DNA of 64,000 nucleotides from Kappaphycus alvarezii (taxonomy: Eukaryota > Rhodophyta > Florideophyceae > Gigartinales > Solieriaceae). Below, piece after piece: positions 11,044 through 22,250 of this stretch (within the stretch, counting starts at the first letter, position 1; every line of letters starts with the position of its first letter). The position numbers and the translations under genes were made by a program. The notes under the pieces are model-generated. The model saw only the letters and a list, made by a program, of their open reading frames with translations, did not search any database and was not told the origin of the DNA. Location of the stretch: NCBI GenBank assembly GCA_002205965.3, contig NADL03000481.1, positions 62,001-126,000 of the forward strand. The letters run 5' to 3'.

Positions 11044-14000
11044 TTAGAGCACATGCCCCAACAAGTACCGACACACATCCGCTGCCCGTTCCAAAGCATG
11101 TAAGGAAAACGCATGCTTTTCATCTTTCAACCGCTTCATGGCATCCAGAATCCCCATCCATTTGCGTCGGCGACTCCGCCGAGCGCCAGCAAACGTGCCT
11201 AGATCCTTTGCCAGAAGCACAGTCGTTTGCACAGCCACTTGCTTCGACTTTTTTGTCACCACGATCCACCCCAAGTTTGCGAGCTCTTCACATCCAACCA
11301 CCCCAGCCTTTTCTCGCGCAATCCGCACAGTCGCCGTTTCCCCGGTCTCTCCTTCGTTCTTACTCCCCTGGGGTACCGCCCACTGGTCGTTATCCCTTCG
11401 CGCAACCATCAACACCTCCACCATTTGTCCATCCTCGTCTTCGACAAGACGAATAGGGACAGCACCTACCGCTACCTTGTCCACCAATCTTTTGTTTCCC
11501 TTCACATCAACCTGGAATTTTGGCTTGTTTCTTTTCCCAGCCATCGCATCCTCAGCAATTGAGTCTGCAGAAATTGCGTTTGGCAATGAATTCAATTCCC
11601 CGCTTTTTGACGAATCCTTCGGGTCTTGCTGGTTGCTTAACATCACATTTAGCAATGCCTGATGCGGGCTCGATCGGCGTTGCCGGCCTATCTTCACCTT
11701 GTGTCTGTTCTCGCGCTCTTTGTGCGCAGCTTTCAGACTTGCCGCGCTTTGCGCCCCACTTGGCGCAAGTCTCGCCAACACCGGGGGCGACTGAGATGGA
11801 ACCCCCTTGTAGTACCGTCCGTCAGGGGCCATTCGCCAAACCCAGTTTCCGTCGTTGATCAAGTCGAACGCTTTGGCCAGCCGCTTGCGAATCTTGTGAT
11901 CCTCAATCGGCACCAACCTCTACTCGGGCCGTGAGGTTCCGCGTCCTCCAATCAGCGCTGCCGATCAAGTACTTGCCCGCACCCCCGGCATGGAAGTAGA
12001 AAATGCGCTGGTGCTGCAGTAGTTGACCTACCCACGAATACACCCGGATGTTGTCGCTCTCCCCTTGATTCCAGGCCTTATCCGGCAAGGACCACGAATG
12101 ATCAAGTCGATACGAACCCCAGCCTTTGATGCGTCATACAGCTCCTTCGTGATTTGCTTGTCTGTCAGACCATTCATCTGAGCAGCAATCCGCGCCGGCT
12201 TTCCAGCTCTGGCATTGGCAGCTTCTGCCCGGATAAGCTCTACGAAACGGCTGAGCATGTTCACAGGTGAGACAAGGAGGGTGCTGAACTCAGGCTTCCA
12301 TGAGTAACCCGTCAGCGAGTTGAACACGTCCAACACATCGCAGCAGATCTCCTTTCTGCAAGAGAACAGAGACAGGTCCGTATACAGTTTGGCTGTTTTC
12401 GGGTTAAAGTTCCCCGTCGACACGTTCACGTATTGCATCAACCTGCCATCTGCCTCTTGACGGGTTACCAGCATAATCTTACTATGCACCTTTAGCCCAT
12501 AACGCCGTACGTAACGTTGCACCCGGCGAGCTGCAGCGCGCGTGCGTAGTCCGAGTTTTGCACTTCATCCAGTGATGCCTTCAACTCAACGACCACGCTC
12601 ACCTCCTTTCCATTTTTGGCCGCCCTTACGAGCGCAGCAATGATAGTTGAGTCACTGCCTCCGCGATAAATGACCGTCTTGATTGAGCGGACAGCTGGAT
12701 CGCGTGCCGCTGCATGAAAAAGAGAATGGCTGAGTTTTCGAAATTCTCCTTTGGTACTCGACCAGAGCGTCCCGCTTCCGCAACACGCCGAAGATCGCTC
12801 CCGGGTCATTCCGCAATCGCTCCTTCAGCCCCTTGAACGCCGGAGGCACAACTGGGTCGCGCATTATCTGCCGCAACCAAGGTAGGTTCACAGACGCCAA
12901 GGGCATGCAAGTAGACAGGTCAAGGATGGGTGATTCGATGACATACACATCCGACTCGTCCAGATGCAACTGCCCCATCAAAAAATTAACCATTTTCTTT
13001 GGGCAGAGCGCAACACCTCCAGTCTCGTGGTAGGTGCCTGCCGACGACGGTGAACCTCCTCAATAACAAAGTCAAGCAGGTTCCCGTCTTCTCCAACGGC
13101 TGCATCATCAATGGAGATCTTCGTATTGCGAGTAATACGGAACATATGGGCGCTGCAAACGACCATGGACTGACATAGCAAGTTGAGGTTCGCGAGACAC
13201 ACATCTTCCGCTGTGACAAATCTCAATTGCTTGTCATCCAATGGGATCAACCTCTCATGTGCTGGGACGCGGAAGACCATGTGTTTCTTGCATTTCTGAT
13301 GCGGGTTGAACAAAGAGACGTACAGGTATATCTCGTGGGACTGGAGCAAAGGAAAGGGGTGAGTCTGGTCCAAGGTGAACGGAGTGATAGCGGGAAGCAA
13401 ATTTTCTGTGAAATAGGCAGTCATACGGTTGATCTCGGGCTTGGTGAGGTCAAAACCGCGGACAATATGGACACCGTGCTCCGCTAGCTTGGGAAGCAGC
13501 TGGGAGGTCAAGCATTTGTGCTGCATTTCAACAATAGCCCGAAGTGCGTCCGTAAGATCCTCCTCATACTTGGAGGGTGGACGGACCTGACGACGGAGGT
13601 GAATGGTCACGGATTCTACATCGCGGGGGTCGAGCTTTGGAATATGTCCCAAACATTTGGAGAAGTGCTCGTCGAGATACAGTGAGACGAGACAGAGGAA
13701 TTTAAACCGGTCCAGGAGGGGGACAACGGGATCCAGGGCCATTGAGAGGACGCGGCAGATGACACTGAGCTGGGCGAACTCTTTCGAGAAGAAAATGTCG
13801 CTTTCGGCCAATTGGTCGGAAGTATACTCCCCCAATGGCATTTGCGGGTTGTAGTGGACGCGATCGTCAAATGGACAGACGACGCTAGCAAATACATCCC
13901 CATTGGGTGAGGTGACGCGAACCTTACGATTGAGGTCTTCCTCAGGATCGAGAGAGCTAGCCACCGACGGCATATCACTCAGGGGAAAGTGGTAGCAGGG

Positions 14001-14291
14001 TCAGAGATGATGGAGTGGGGAGTGTGCGGATGAGAGGGGTCTTCGACGAGCGGGCTTGAGACAACGACCTCAGAGAGGGCGGCAAAGTACGAATCGATAC
14101 CGTCGCCAGCGGAAGAAACCTCCGGAATGGAGAAATGCTTAGCTGCGAGGGGGTAGGAACCGGTAGAGGGAGGAAGAGGGTGGACGTATGATGACGACGA
14201 GATTGTTCTCAAAGGAAGAGTTGGGGCTTGAGGCTTGGCTGCTAAGATCGACGAGGAAGGAGTTAGAGGGGTCTTGCGGATATTTCTGCAT
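11044..14291 (-). CDS. ppk1: polyphosphate kinase 1 with C-terminal Nudix domain
   Basis: About 1,080 codons. PPK1 reversibly makes inorganic polyphosphate from ATP. The N-terminal 100 residues (ATG at 14291) are Ser/Pro-rich and possibly a targeting region. The middle domain includes FKFLCLVSLYLDEHF and MTAYFTENLLPAITPF. The phospholipase-D-like catalytic part has AARDPAVRSIKTVIYRGG, VVVELKASLDE, the first catalytic His in GLKVHSKIML, STGNFNPKTAKLYTDLSLF, and the second His in LLQHQRIFYFHAGGAGKYL, followed by IGSADWRTRNL. VPIEDHKIRKRL ends the kinase. A basic, low-complexity linker of about 100 residues leads to a Nudix fold (11478 to about 11070): VAVGAVPIRLVEDEDGQ and GSKNEGE. The Nudix helix reads RIAREKAGV, where REUxEExGU is expected, so two acidic positions are lost. 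Single-base frameshifts occur near 13981, 12765, 12727, 12493, 12062 and 11915. The five read in detail are restored by one extra base in or beside a short run. Confidence 0.93.
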
Positions 14292-14539
14292 TGTGGGTTG
14301 TGAAGGGGAAGCTAAGGAAGCGTAGATGATTCGAACAATGGTTTGGGGAGAGGTGCGGGCGAGTGTTAAGTGAAGATATTAAGTTTCTCAAAGTTCGCGG
14401 CGGGAGCTTGGTCGAGATGGTGAAAGTTGTTGAAGAGAGGTGTAGCAGGGATAGAATTTGATTGTGTAGTTAAGTTTAAATACTGTTGGAGAGGAGAAAT
14501 GGCAGGACCTGCAAGCAAGCTTAGAAGTTGTTTGACAGG
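14292..14539. promoter_or_regulatory. putative 5' flank of ppk1
   Basis: About 250 bp between the ppk1 ATG and the lone LTR. It should hold the promoter, but no TATA box or other motif is convincing. Inference from position only. Confidence 0.3.
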
Positions 14540-14855
14540 TGATAGGGGTAAATCGTAGGGAGAAGAGATATTCAGAACCAACTACCCCAAGAACGAGGTG
14601 TTGCAAGCGAAAAAGTGCTACCGTGGTATAGTTGAACGAACAAAAAGGATTATATATGAAAGAGAGTTGAGAGGGCTACAAGCAAGTATGAAAGAGACAG
14701 GGTCTACGACTGATGCTCTGGGAGCAGCGTAGGAAAAAGGTTTCTTGGGTCTGAAGCTGACCCTCAACTCCCTACTGCTCAGGACTTGGCTTGAAGGTGT
14801 CTGCCAACTTGCTTCACCTCTCCATGAGGAAGCAGTTTTACTCAGCTTATATCCA
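14540..14855 (-). repeat. lone LTR related to the gypsy LTR at 3807
   Basis: Starts TGATAGGGGTAAATCGTAGGG and follows 3807-4118 closely, including the TATA-like TATATAAG on the minus strand near 14843-14850. After CAGCTTATAT the two copies diverge. No gypsy coding sequence is attached on either side, so this is a solo or truncated LTR. Its right part supplies the last codons of the acidic-protein gene next to it. Confidence 0.8.
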
Positions 14856-15332
14856 TGCTGTGTCCAAGCAGCCCCACAAATATCTGCGAACGGCTCATAG
14901 CTCTCTATTCCCTCCTGGGAGATATCTAAACTACTAAATATATCTCCATCCGGTTCCAGCGTCGGCACCACTTGTTCCATACTCTCCAGTCCAGGCCCAC
15001 CAGTCCAACACTTTCCATGCCCTCTGTTACCTCATCCACCTCGTCCTCGTCCTCTTCCTCCTCCTTCTCGTCTTCCTCGTCTTCCTCGTCTTCCTCGTCT
15101 TCCTCGTCTTCCTCCCATCCTTCCCCTGAGTCTCGTACACTAGCTCAGGGGCTAACCATTCCTCAAAGGACTCCCCGCTTTCCTCCTCGACATTCTCAGT
15201 CTCATCCTCACTTATCTCCCTCGCCTCTTCTTCTATGAAGAGGCGGAGAACGAACTCGATGATTTTCTTCTTCGTTTGCCGCCGGATGTAGTCGTTGGCA
15301 TCGGGTGGCCCGTAGGCGCGAGACGGGGCCAT
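14618..15332 (-). pseudogene. acidic protein gene, 3' end replaced by LTR
   Basis: From the ATG at 15332 the minus strand reads MAPSRAYGPPDANDY and KKKIIEFVLRLFIEEEARE, then an acidic stretch. The apparent Arg-Lys-Thr repeat in the first frame is an artefact. One extra G at the four-G run near 15131 moves the frame to a Glu/Glu/Asp repeat encoded by a 9-bp tandem, followed by LEPDGDIFSSLDISQEGIES and FADICGAAWTQHG. At about 14855 the coding sequence enters the LTR and stops at 14618. The acidic, low-complexity composition suggests a nuclear or chromatin-associated protein, but I do not recognise the family. Whether the original C-terminus was lost or the LTR happens to lie just beyond it cannot be decided here. 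Confidence 0.55.
15067..15118. repeat. 9-bp tandem repeat (TCTTCCTCG)
   Basis: About five tandem units on the plus strand, coding for repeated Glu-Glu-Asp on the minus strand inside the acidic-protein gene. Confidence 0.85.
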
Positions 15333-15390
15333 TGATGGGACGGGAAGGGCCGCTTTTGGAGATAGGGACAGAGGGGCGATTTGACGTCAT

Positions 15391-16120
15391 ATTTCTGGAA
15401 AAGGGGTGAGCGTGATTGCGGTTGTTGACAGAAAGGGTAATCAGCTTATCAAATTGTTGGTGGTAGGAGTGATGCTTCAGCGAAAATGCTATAGCACTTT
15501 AAATAGGGCATGTCTTTGGTAATCACCATGGTCTTGGTCAAAAAAAAGGCGATACTGCGGCCTTGAATTTGCATGAATTCTGGGGCATCATAAAAATCTG
15601 CGTGATAAAATATCGGAACTGAATTTGGGAGGCGAAGTGAACTGAAAGGCGTCTCTTTGAAGGGGAGGACCAAATATTCAAACATAAAATAGGAAACGGA
15701 GTTGCACGGTAAATTTGGATTCATAAAGGAAAAAGATATTCAGAATTTGTTTTGGGAAGACAAAGGTAGGACGATTGGTCAAGGACAGATTTCAAGATGC
15801 AAAGAGGACCTTTTTCGTTCCGACAACAGTTATGACTGTTGGATGAGCAGCGGTGGGGGAGGCACGAAAGGTTCGGTCGACTATCAAGCTCTGAATCATT
15901 GAGCAATACCAACATTGCGGTTTCGGGATGCAGTGCGAAAGCGACAAAAAATCTATGCTCCCCTCCCAACACCTCAGCACAGTTAAACATTGCATGTAAT
16001 TTCTCTATGGATGTTTACTCATTGAATCTTATGCAAATGGTTCTGATTGCCCAGTATTGAGAGAAAATTAACTACGCAGCACAGTAATAATTTTGTACTG
16101 CGGACTGATACTCTTCAGAG
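15391..16120. other. no gene recognised
   Basis: Contains minus-strand ORFs of about 90 residues (15449-15724 and 15721-15990) with moderate composition and no recognisable motif. They could be an old coding remnant. I cannot assign them. Confidence 0.35.
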
Positions 16121-16164
16121 GGGGAAAGGTTTGGGTGTTTTACTCTTGGAAGACATATCCGGTC
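16121..16164 (+). repeat. copy of the 43-bp dispersed repeat
   Basis: GGGAAAGGTTTGGGTGTTTT then ACTCTTGGAAGACATATCC. It matches the reverse complement of 10396-10437 with about two differences. The pair brackets the ppk1 locus in inverted orientation, 5.7 kb apart. Confidence 0.7.
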
Positions 16165-16169
16165 ACTCT

Positions 16170-16630
16170 TCAGAGTGAAGTGTTGACATCAAAAACTGTC
16201 CAGTGTCGTATGGTCCAAGTATCAAGGATAAAACTGTACTGTACATTACATCGTATACAGTAAGCTGCTCACAGCAATCTTTGTATTTGAAATCCCTGAG
16301 CCGAATTCACTGTCGGATCAACTCATCGAGTTCACAATGCAGAACTTAACAATGCAGAACTTAACTTGCCATCCGAAGGGCGCAGCATTTCTTCTTCCAG
16401 AGGAACAAATTCTTTTGAAAAGGGCGTACTGCGGTATACGTTGACCTGATTCACAGTATTTGCCGTCGTGACAGCGCTGGCCCCTTCTTTCAATCGTTTA
16501 TAAAAGCACCTTTTTATGCCTTCCACGCTATTGGTTTCGATTGTAAGAGTTAAAAGAGAGACTCAACAGGGCGGGTGTCACGGCAATCTAGAATTGAGAC
16601 CCGTGCGTGTTGTTGATTCAATCCGAGGTG
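16170..16630. other. no gene recognised
   Basis: Intergenic sequence with a TACTGTAC-type patch near 16230 and a short direct repeat, GCAGAACTTAAC, near 16340-16365. Confidence 0.4.
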
Positions 16631-19600
16631 AGAAGATTTGAACCATTCAAGGAAAACAAGATGCTGACTTCTCGTTCCCAGTTCAAAGTGCAACTTGACA
16701 TGATCTTGAATAAAATCAGTACAACGTCATTTCAAGATGAAATACATACGTTGATGCTGCCTCCCGCTATTGCAACAATCAAGTTTTTTAAGAATGCACA
16801 AAAGAATGATATTCCCTCGAATCTGCTGCGTGCATTCTTACGAGTGGTGCAGACGCACACAAGAACCTGTTGGACTTCCTTCCCTCCGCATCCAAGATAT
16901 TTACGCCTCACTTCTTCTTCAAGATCGCTATGCTTGAAGCTAGTATACTTCATGATGTTGCAAAGTTTTACTCGCTTCATGGATTCCAAAGAGAGTACGG
17001 GGACGTAGCACAACTCCGGATACAGGAAAGAACGAAAGATACCTTAAAATTCTACAAGAAATAAATCACGGAAAAACTCTGGAGATACATAATTTTGACA
17101 CAGATTGAGCCTTCAATGGAACAAAATGATGAAAGGGCTCAGTGATTTAAGTCCTATTTCTCGTATAGACGACAATTGATGTAAATATTTAAGTCATCAC
17201 CCGAAGTCCGCATGTCAGAAGACACTCAAAAAGATAAATTTCATCAGGTTGAGGTCATATGAACCCAGTCTTGTGCGAAAAAGTTAATCTCGAGACAAGG
17301 ATGGAGTCACGCCCGTATTTCTCTTGTTGATGTGCGTACCCAAAGGCCCTGCTCGCTCAGACGGAACTTGACAGTATTTCTGACACCCTCAATGTTAAAG
17401 AATGAAGGTCTTTCCGTGTTATCACCGGGTTTCAGACTCGCAGATGAAATACATATAATTCTATTGATCGAGATATGACTCCGCTTGTTAACCCTGAAGG
17501 CGGTAACACAGAGCTGTGTAGAGCTGGACATATTTTTCATGTTTATATCCGTTTTTAGGATCTGATGGGCTTGATAAGGGATCTCTGACGGCTTTGAAAT
17601 TGTTTAATCGGGTAGATAAGCCTGTTATTGAAAACTGATCGAAACGAAAATAGTGTACTGCGTACTAGGATGAGGCTTTGTACCATTGCCACGATAATAT
17701 CCGAATCAAATCCACACCGAGATTCAATTGCCTATGGATATTTATTCTATCATATCCGAGTTGTGCAAATGATATTCACAAAATTACACCCCAGTTCTAC
17801 GGTTGGTCTAATTTCATGCAAAACTTTGCTGAGAATGTCCTAGGAGACCCACTCCAGAGACTCTACGGAAGTTGTAAGAATTTTATAAGAGATGAGATTT
17901 ATATCAAAGCATTATATACACTCCAAGACCGTATAACGTCACGTTAGGGGCTGAATATTTTCCAGTTTGATATGAAAATGGTACAAGATATTATGTACCA
18001 CGAATGTACTTCGGTCCTCCACATCATAGATTAAGGTAATTATTTCGAAGAAGCTCGGTTCTTGCCAACTGTCTCTACGGAAGCAATAAGGTGAACGCAA
18101 ATGAAATGTTGGCCCTCAGCGTATACAGGTCTATCTCTCTAAGATATCACCTAGTATCAAAGATTTCAACATGGTGATCGTTTATCCATAATGCGAAGAT
18201 ATGCGACGTAGAGGCGAGAAACACAGAAATTGAGTCCCACTCCAGTCCTATTATGAGTCATAAATGCCAACAGTCACTGAGAGCCGATGAAAGTAAGATT
18301 GTGGTATCAGAGCTCAACCAGGACGGACATCTATCACTCGCGAGGACAATAAAGGAAATGAACATAACTCTTGTACCGGAGGCTATCGTTCCCTCTGCGT
18401 TGAATTTTGGCAAACGACCTCAAACATCAACGAGATTCGAGCCAAAACAAACTATAGAGGCCCTTTGAGAACGAGCGGCTACCGCCAATAGTGTATGAAA
18501 GAAGATGGATCCTAAATGACTGCCATAAATGTCAAATGAGCCCACAGTTATGTTGATCTACCTGACGCCGAAAGAATCAGGCCCAGTAATAAGGTTATGA
18601 TTTGTGTCAAAAAGAAGATCTTTTGTAGGATTAGAGCACAATGGATTTGTCTGTTTGTATTTGCCGCTATTGAATATGTTAAAAAGTTGATATCCGTTGA
18701 AAAAATTACTAGTAGTCCCGCATGCCCTGTTAAGTTATAGCAGGTGAAAATTTGCCTAGCTCCTCAGCTCCTGCTCCATATGATTCAATCATATCTGGAC
18801 GAGAGCATGAATATATTTTAATTCCATCATGAGGTTCTAATACCGGCGACCAAATTCCTCGAGTTCGAAAATGGAAGCGTAATAGGAAAGTAGGTCTAAA
18901 AAAAGCTGAGAACAAAGATATAAAAGGGAAACTGGAACGTGGGGCACTCAAGTTAGTCCTCTAAGGTGGTATACCTCAAGATTAAAACTTTCTCCTCGTG
19001 CATGTTTTGGCCATGAAGTATGCTATTGATGAGTAAATGAAGCACAAAGCACCACATGTCAGGTACTATACATAAACTCAAGAACATGCTCGTACACATA
19101 TCTTGGACAATTCATCCGCAACATGTACAATAATTCTAAGTATTAGTAGATGCAACCTTTGGATCTGGCTTTTTGACTGCATAAGTTAGGCAGGCGTATT
19201 GTATACTATCAGGAACGCTTGAAAGATATATTTCTACAGGGAAATTCGCCCCGAAACTTGAGCTCGGCCCACACGGTTGCTTTCACTTAATTCGTCTATT
19301 TTATAGACTCCATTTTGGTGGATACCTATGGTATACAACCTTGGATATACAATAACATATAAGGCTTACATGGGAATGAATCCATTCAGACTAGATACAT
19401 CAATTTATCACCAGCTCACCGAAATTTTGTTGCACTGTTTACTTATATTGTATGCTAATGAAATTCTCCTCTGTCGGAAAAGACTCCCACAAAATCTCCC
19501 GTGACAAACAAGCGATTAGTGATAGCTGATGACTAGAAGCTTCCATCTGAGTCCACATACATTTTTAGATCCTCAGAAGAATGTATACCCTGTGAAGGAT

Positions 19601-20056
19601 CATAGCGAATATCCAAAAAATTCTTGACTTCCTACCAACGGGTGTTTCTTTTGAAAATATTTTTGTCAATACGCATGAGATTTGCATGCCTTACCAAAGG
19701 AAGGCCTAATTGTCTATTATGAACCTCAAAACTAGCATAAATTACCTAATCCAAGCTCGTCCATAACCGTGCATCAGTTATTAGACCGTTGAATAGTTCC
19801 GTTTACAACTGGCTGAAATGAGGGGAGTATCGGATATTTGCAGTATCTTATACATATACTGCAATCCAAATTGGCAGTACCTTACATTTATATTCCCTTT
19901 TCATACAGAATTCTCTATACTGCTGAGTATTAAACCGTTAGTCTGATTTCGTAAGCTGGCAGAAATACTATAAAACTTAGTAGGGCTGTTTCCAAAAAAA
20001 ATATTCGCGAAGGACTACCTATACAGAAAATATTAGTATATCAATTTTACTTGTAA
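16631..20056 (+). mobile_element. decayed copia-type pol, copy 2 of the 3.4 kb duplication
   Basis: Offset from copy 1 by 12,110 bp at its left end. It is 26 bp longer, mostly through one-base differences in homopolymers. Copy 2 usually has the longer run (for example AAACGAAAATAG against AACGAAATAG of copy 1). Integrase and RT pieces are as in copy 1: IVPSALNFGKRPQTSTRFEP near 18400 and VRQAYCIL near 19190. Stops after VLHIID (about 18033) and before VRQAYC are shared by both copies, so the element was dead before it was duplicated or copied. The flanks diverge abruptly at both ends. Confidence 0.85.
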
Positions 20057-20956
20057 ACCTAAGAAAAGGTCCGGGCTTTGCAGATTTTATTGGATTTTAG
20101 CCAATATAGTGTTGAAAAAGGGATAGAATGCATGCGATCCCATGGTTTTATTTGCCGCCTGGACACATGTAAACTTGTAGCATGAAAATTCCGGGGTGTA
20201 CCCTAATTCTGTGTGTTCACTTACTACACGTGTGAACTGGACCAAATTGAAAGTTGCCTAAGACGAAAGCCCATTTTCGGGCAACTCAAAATCACGGCCC
20301 ATTTTGCCATTTTCAAAACCACTTGGTATTCTGCCCTCTGAACGGCTGCTAGATACGCCTCCATACCACTCATATCGCTCCAATTGGCGATATCTTAGCT
20401 GTTTATTGTGGAGCATTCTGACACTTGGCATGTAATGGTTGGTTGACGGTTTGTCTCTATTCTAGGCTCAAAGTACTCTACCCAATGTTTCATACGTGTA
20501 CAGTCTCTTGCGTATCATATGTGTACAGTATCATAGGTGTCGTACGTGTACATGTAAACAGTGGTATCAATATTTATCTTATAGGTGCCCGATCTGGCTG
20601 TATACAGCTTACAGTATACTTATTATACTGGCTGCATACAAATCACTCTTGCACAAGTATGTAGCTATTGTCGAGCGACTGCGCAACAGCTTCAGCCGGG
20701 GGGCTCAAGGCCACTGCCAGTATCAGCTCTTCACGAGTTACCTCTGATTGAAAGCTCCCCGAGGTCGTTGTTACCTTCCTCAGGTAGGGTTTGGTTCTGT
20801 TCGGTAATTGAATGATTTTTCTTGTTTGGTCGGGATAGTTGCTGTCCCGGACAGACGAAGGTATTTATTTAGATAGTAGCTACGGTAGGGATTAACGAAT
20901 GCAAGAGAATTGGAAGTCTGATATTATCAAACATTGGAGAGGTGCCTTACTCATCA
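20057..20956. other. no gene recognised
   Basis: About 900 bp. Short ORFs at 20425-20815 are rich in Tyr and Cys because of TACTGTAC-like motifs and are not credible genes. Confidence 0.4.
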
Positions 20957-22250
20957 GACAATTTCATCCTGGAGAGTCAGGATAAATCCAGATGCGTTCA
21001 GTATTCGTATTTCCTCTCGATAGATGACCTTAACATTATCGCCAATTAACACTCGAATCTTTTTGAAATTGAGCAGGACTCTCAGGATTCGCCCAAATAG
21101 GAGGCTTTCGCTCAGTCCGGGCATTTGGGTTGGTTCCAATTTGTTAAAAGCCATAAAGAATCCTAAAGCAGGGCACGCTTTTTCCTTTGTAAGGCCGTCG
21201 GTCGGATTCTGGTGTGTCGAAATCCAGTAAACATGAGTGATTTCACGCCTTTCGTAAGATTGACGGATCATGTTCAGGTTGATAAGGAGTCTCTTCTCCT
21301 AAGTAGAATTGATACACACCATGCAGTCATACAGGCTCCCTGAATCAGTATAGATGCAAGCGGTGACGACCAAATAGTGCCTTGATAGAAAGACGTAGAG
21401 TTGTTGAAAACTCAAACCCTGTACTATAGAAAATAGCTCCGCAGCTAGCACAACTCTAGCAACTCGTCGAGCCATAACGCTTGCGTAATGGAAAAAGCTC
21501 GCTCATTGATGCCCATCCATTAAAGTGGCGATATACCCAAGTTGGGATGACTGGTCTCGGTTTGTGGCAAAACTAGTGTCCACAAATACAGCGACTTTAA
21601 GGGATTCAATATTCAGTTTGACATGATTAAGACCTCTTCCGGGTTTTTTGTACACTAATATATTTGTTTAAATCCTTACATGTGGGTCTGTCTGGGTCAA
21701 TGATCTGAGTAGCAACGGCGAAGCCAAACGATAAGTCGGGTCTGCATGCAGCAGAAACATAGGAGCCTCGGGCGCGTTGCGAGATAATCTCTTCTTTGGA
21801 CGGGTTGATCTCGTCAATAGTGGTCATCTCTCTAATGTTTTCAGGCTGGGAGAGCCACAGTGTCGCTTCATAAAGAGATATTATTGAACCATTAAAACGT
21901 ACGTGTGAACCAACTTGCAGAAAGTGACATCCACACATTTAAATCGATCAGATCCATCATTTTCCAAGCTCACAAATGTTTCGCTGGCTGCAGTTAGAGT
22001 ATCATCGGTTTGCAGGCAGCTAATTTCCCTTGGGCGAGTTTTAAGTTTCGAGCAATGAGCTTTTAGAATTACCGTGTTGGGGAAGTGGAGTAAACACGGG
22101 TCATGCACTGACGGATTCATACCAAATTTTTCTGTGCGATGGGTGTGGTATGTTAAGTACCAGTGTAAGCCAGCTTCAGGTATACCGTAGAGTGGCTTAT
22201 TTATTTTCCATAAAACGCTCGAGGGGAGGTTGAGGCAATCCGGGGTCGCA
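20957..22250 (-). mobile_element. copia-type RT/RNase H remnant
   Basis: Minus strand, reading leftward from about 22250: KPLYGIPEAGLHWYLTYH (about 22150-22205) is the conserved RT segment of copia elements. NPSVHDPCLLHF then leads to GSYVSAACRPDLSFGFAVAT (about 21730) and the RNase H region, with VYWISTHQNPTDGLTKEKA near 21190. Several frame changes interrupt it. The wording of the RT segment places it in the same lineage as the elements at 4.5, 16.6 and 40.6 kb. Gag, protease and integrase are missing, so this is a 5'-truncated fragment. Confidence 0.8.

Noticed and set aside
11010-11858. Plus-strand ORFs of 111-174 residues
   Set aside because: They are antisense to the Nudix and linker part of ppk1, which has clear domain motifs on the minus strand.
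12833-13854. Plus-strand ORFs opposite ppk1
   Set aside because: Shadows of a conserved kinase; no motif of their own.
11044-14291. Calling ppk1 a pseudogene because of six frameshifts
   Set aside because: All catalytic motifs are intact; the breaks read in detail are one-base losses at or beside short runs, and similar breaks occur in other housekeeping genes here.
15027-15110. Arg-Lys-Thr repeat protein tail
   Set aside because: Product of a one-base frame loss at a four-G run; the neighbouring frame gives a Glu/Asp repeat followed by normal protein sequence.
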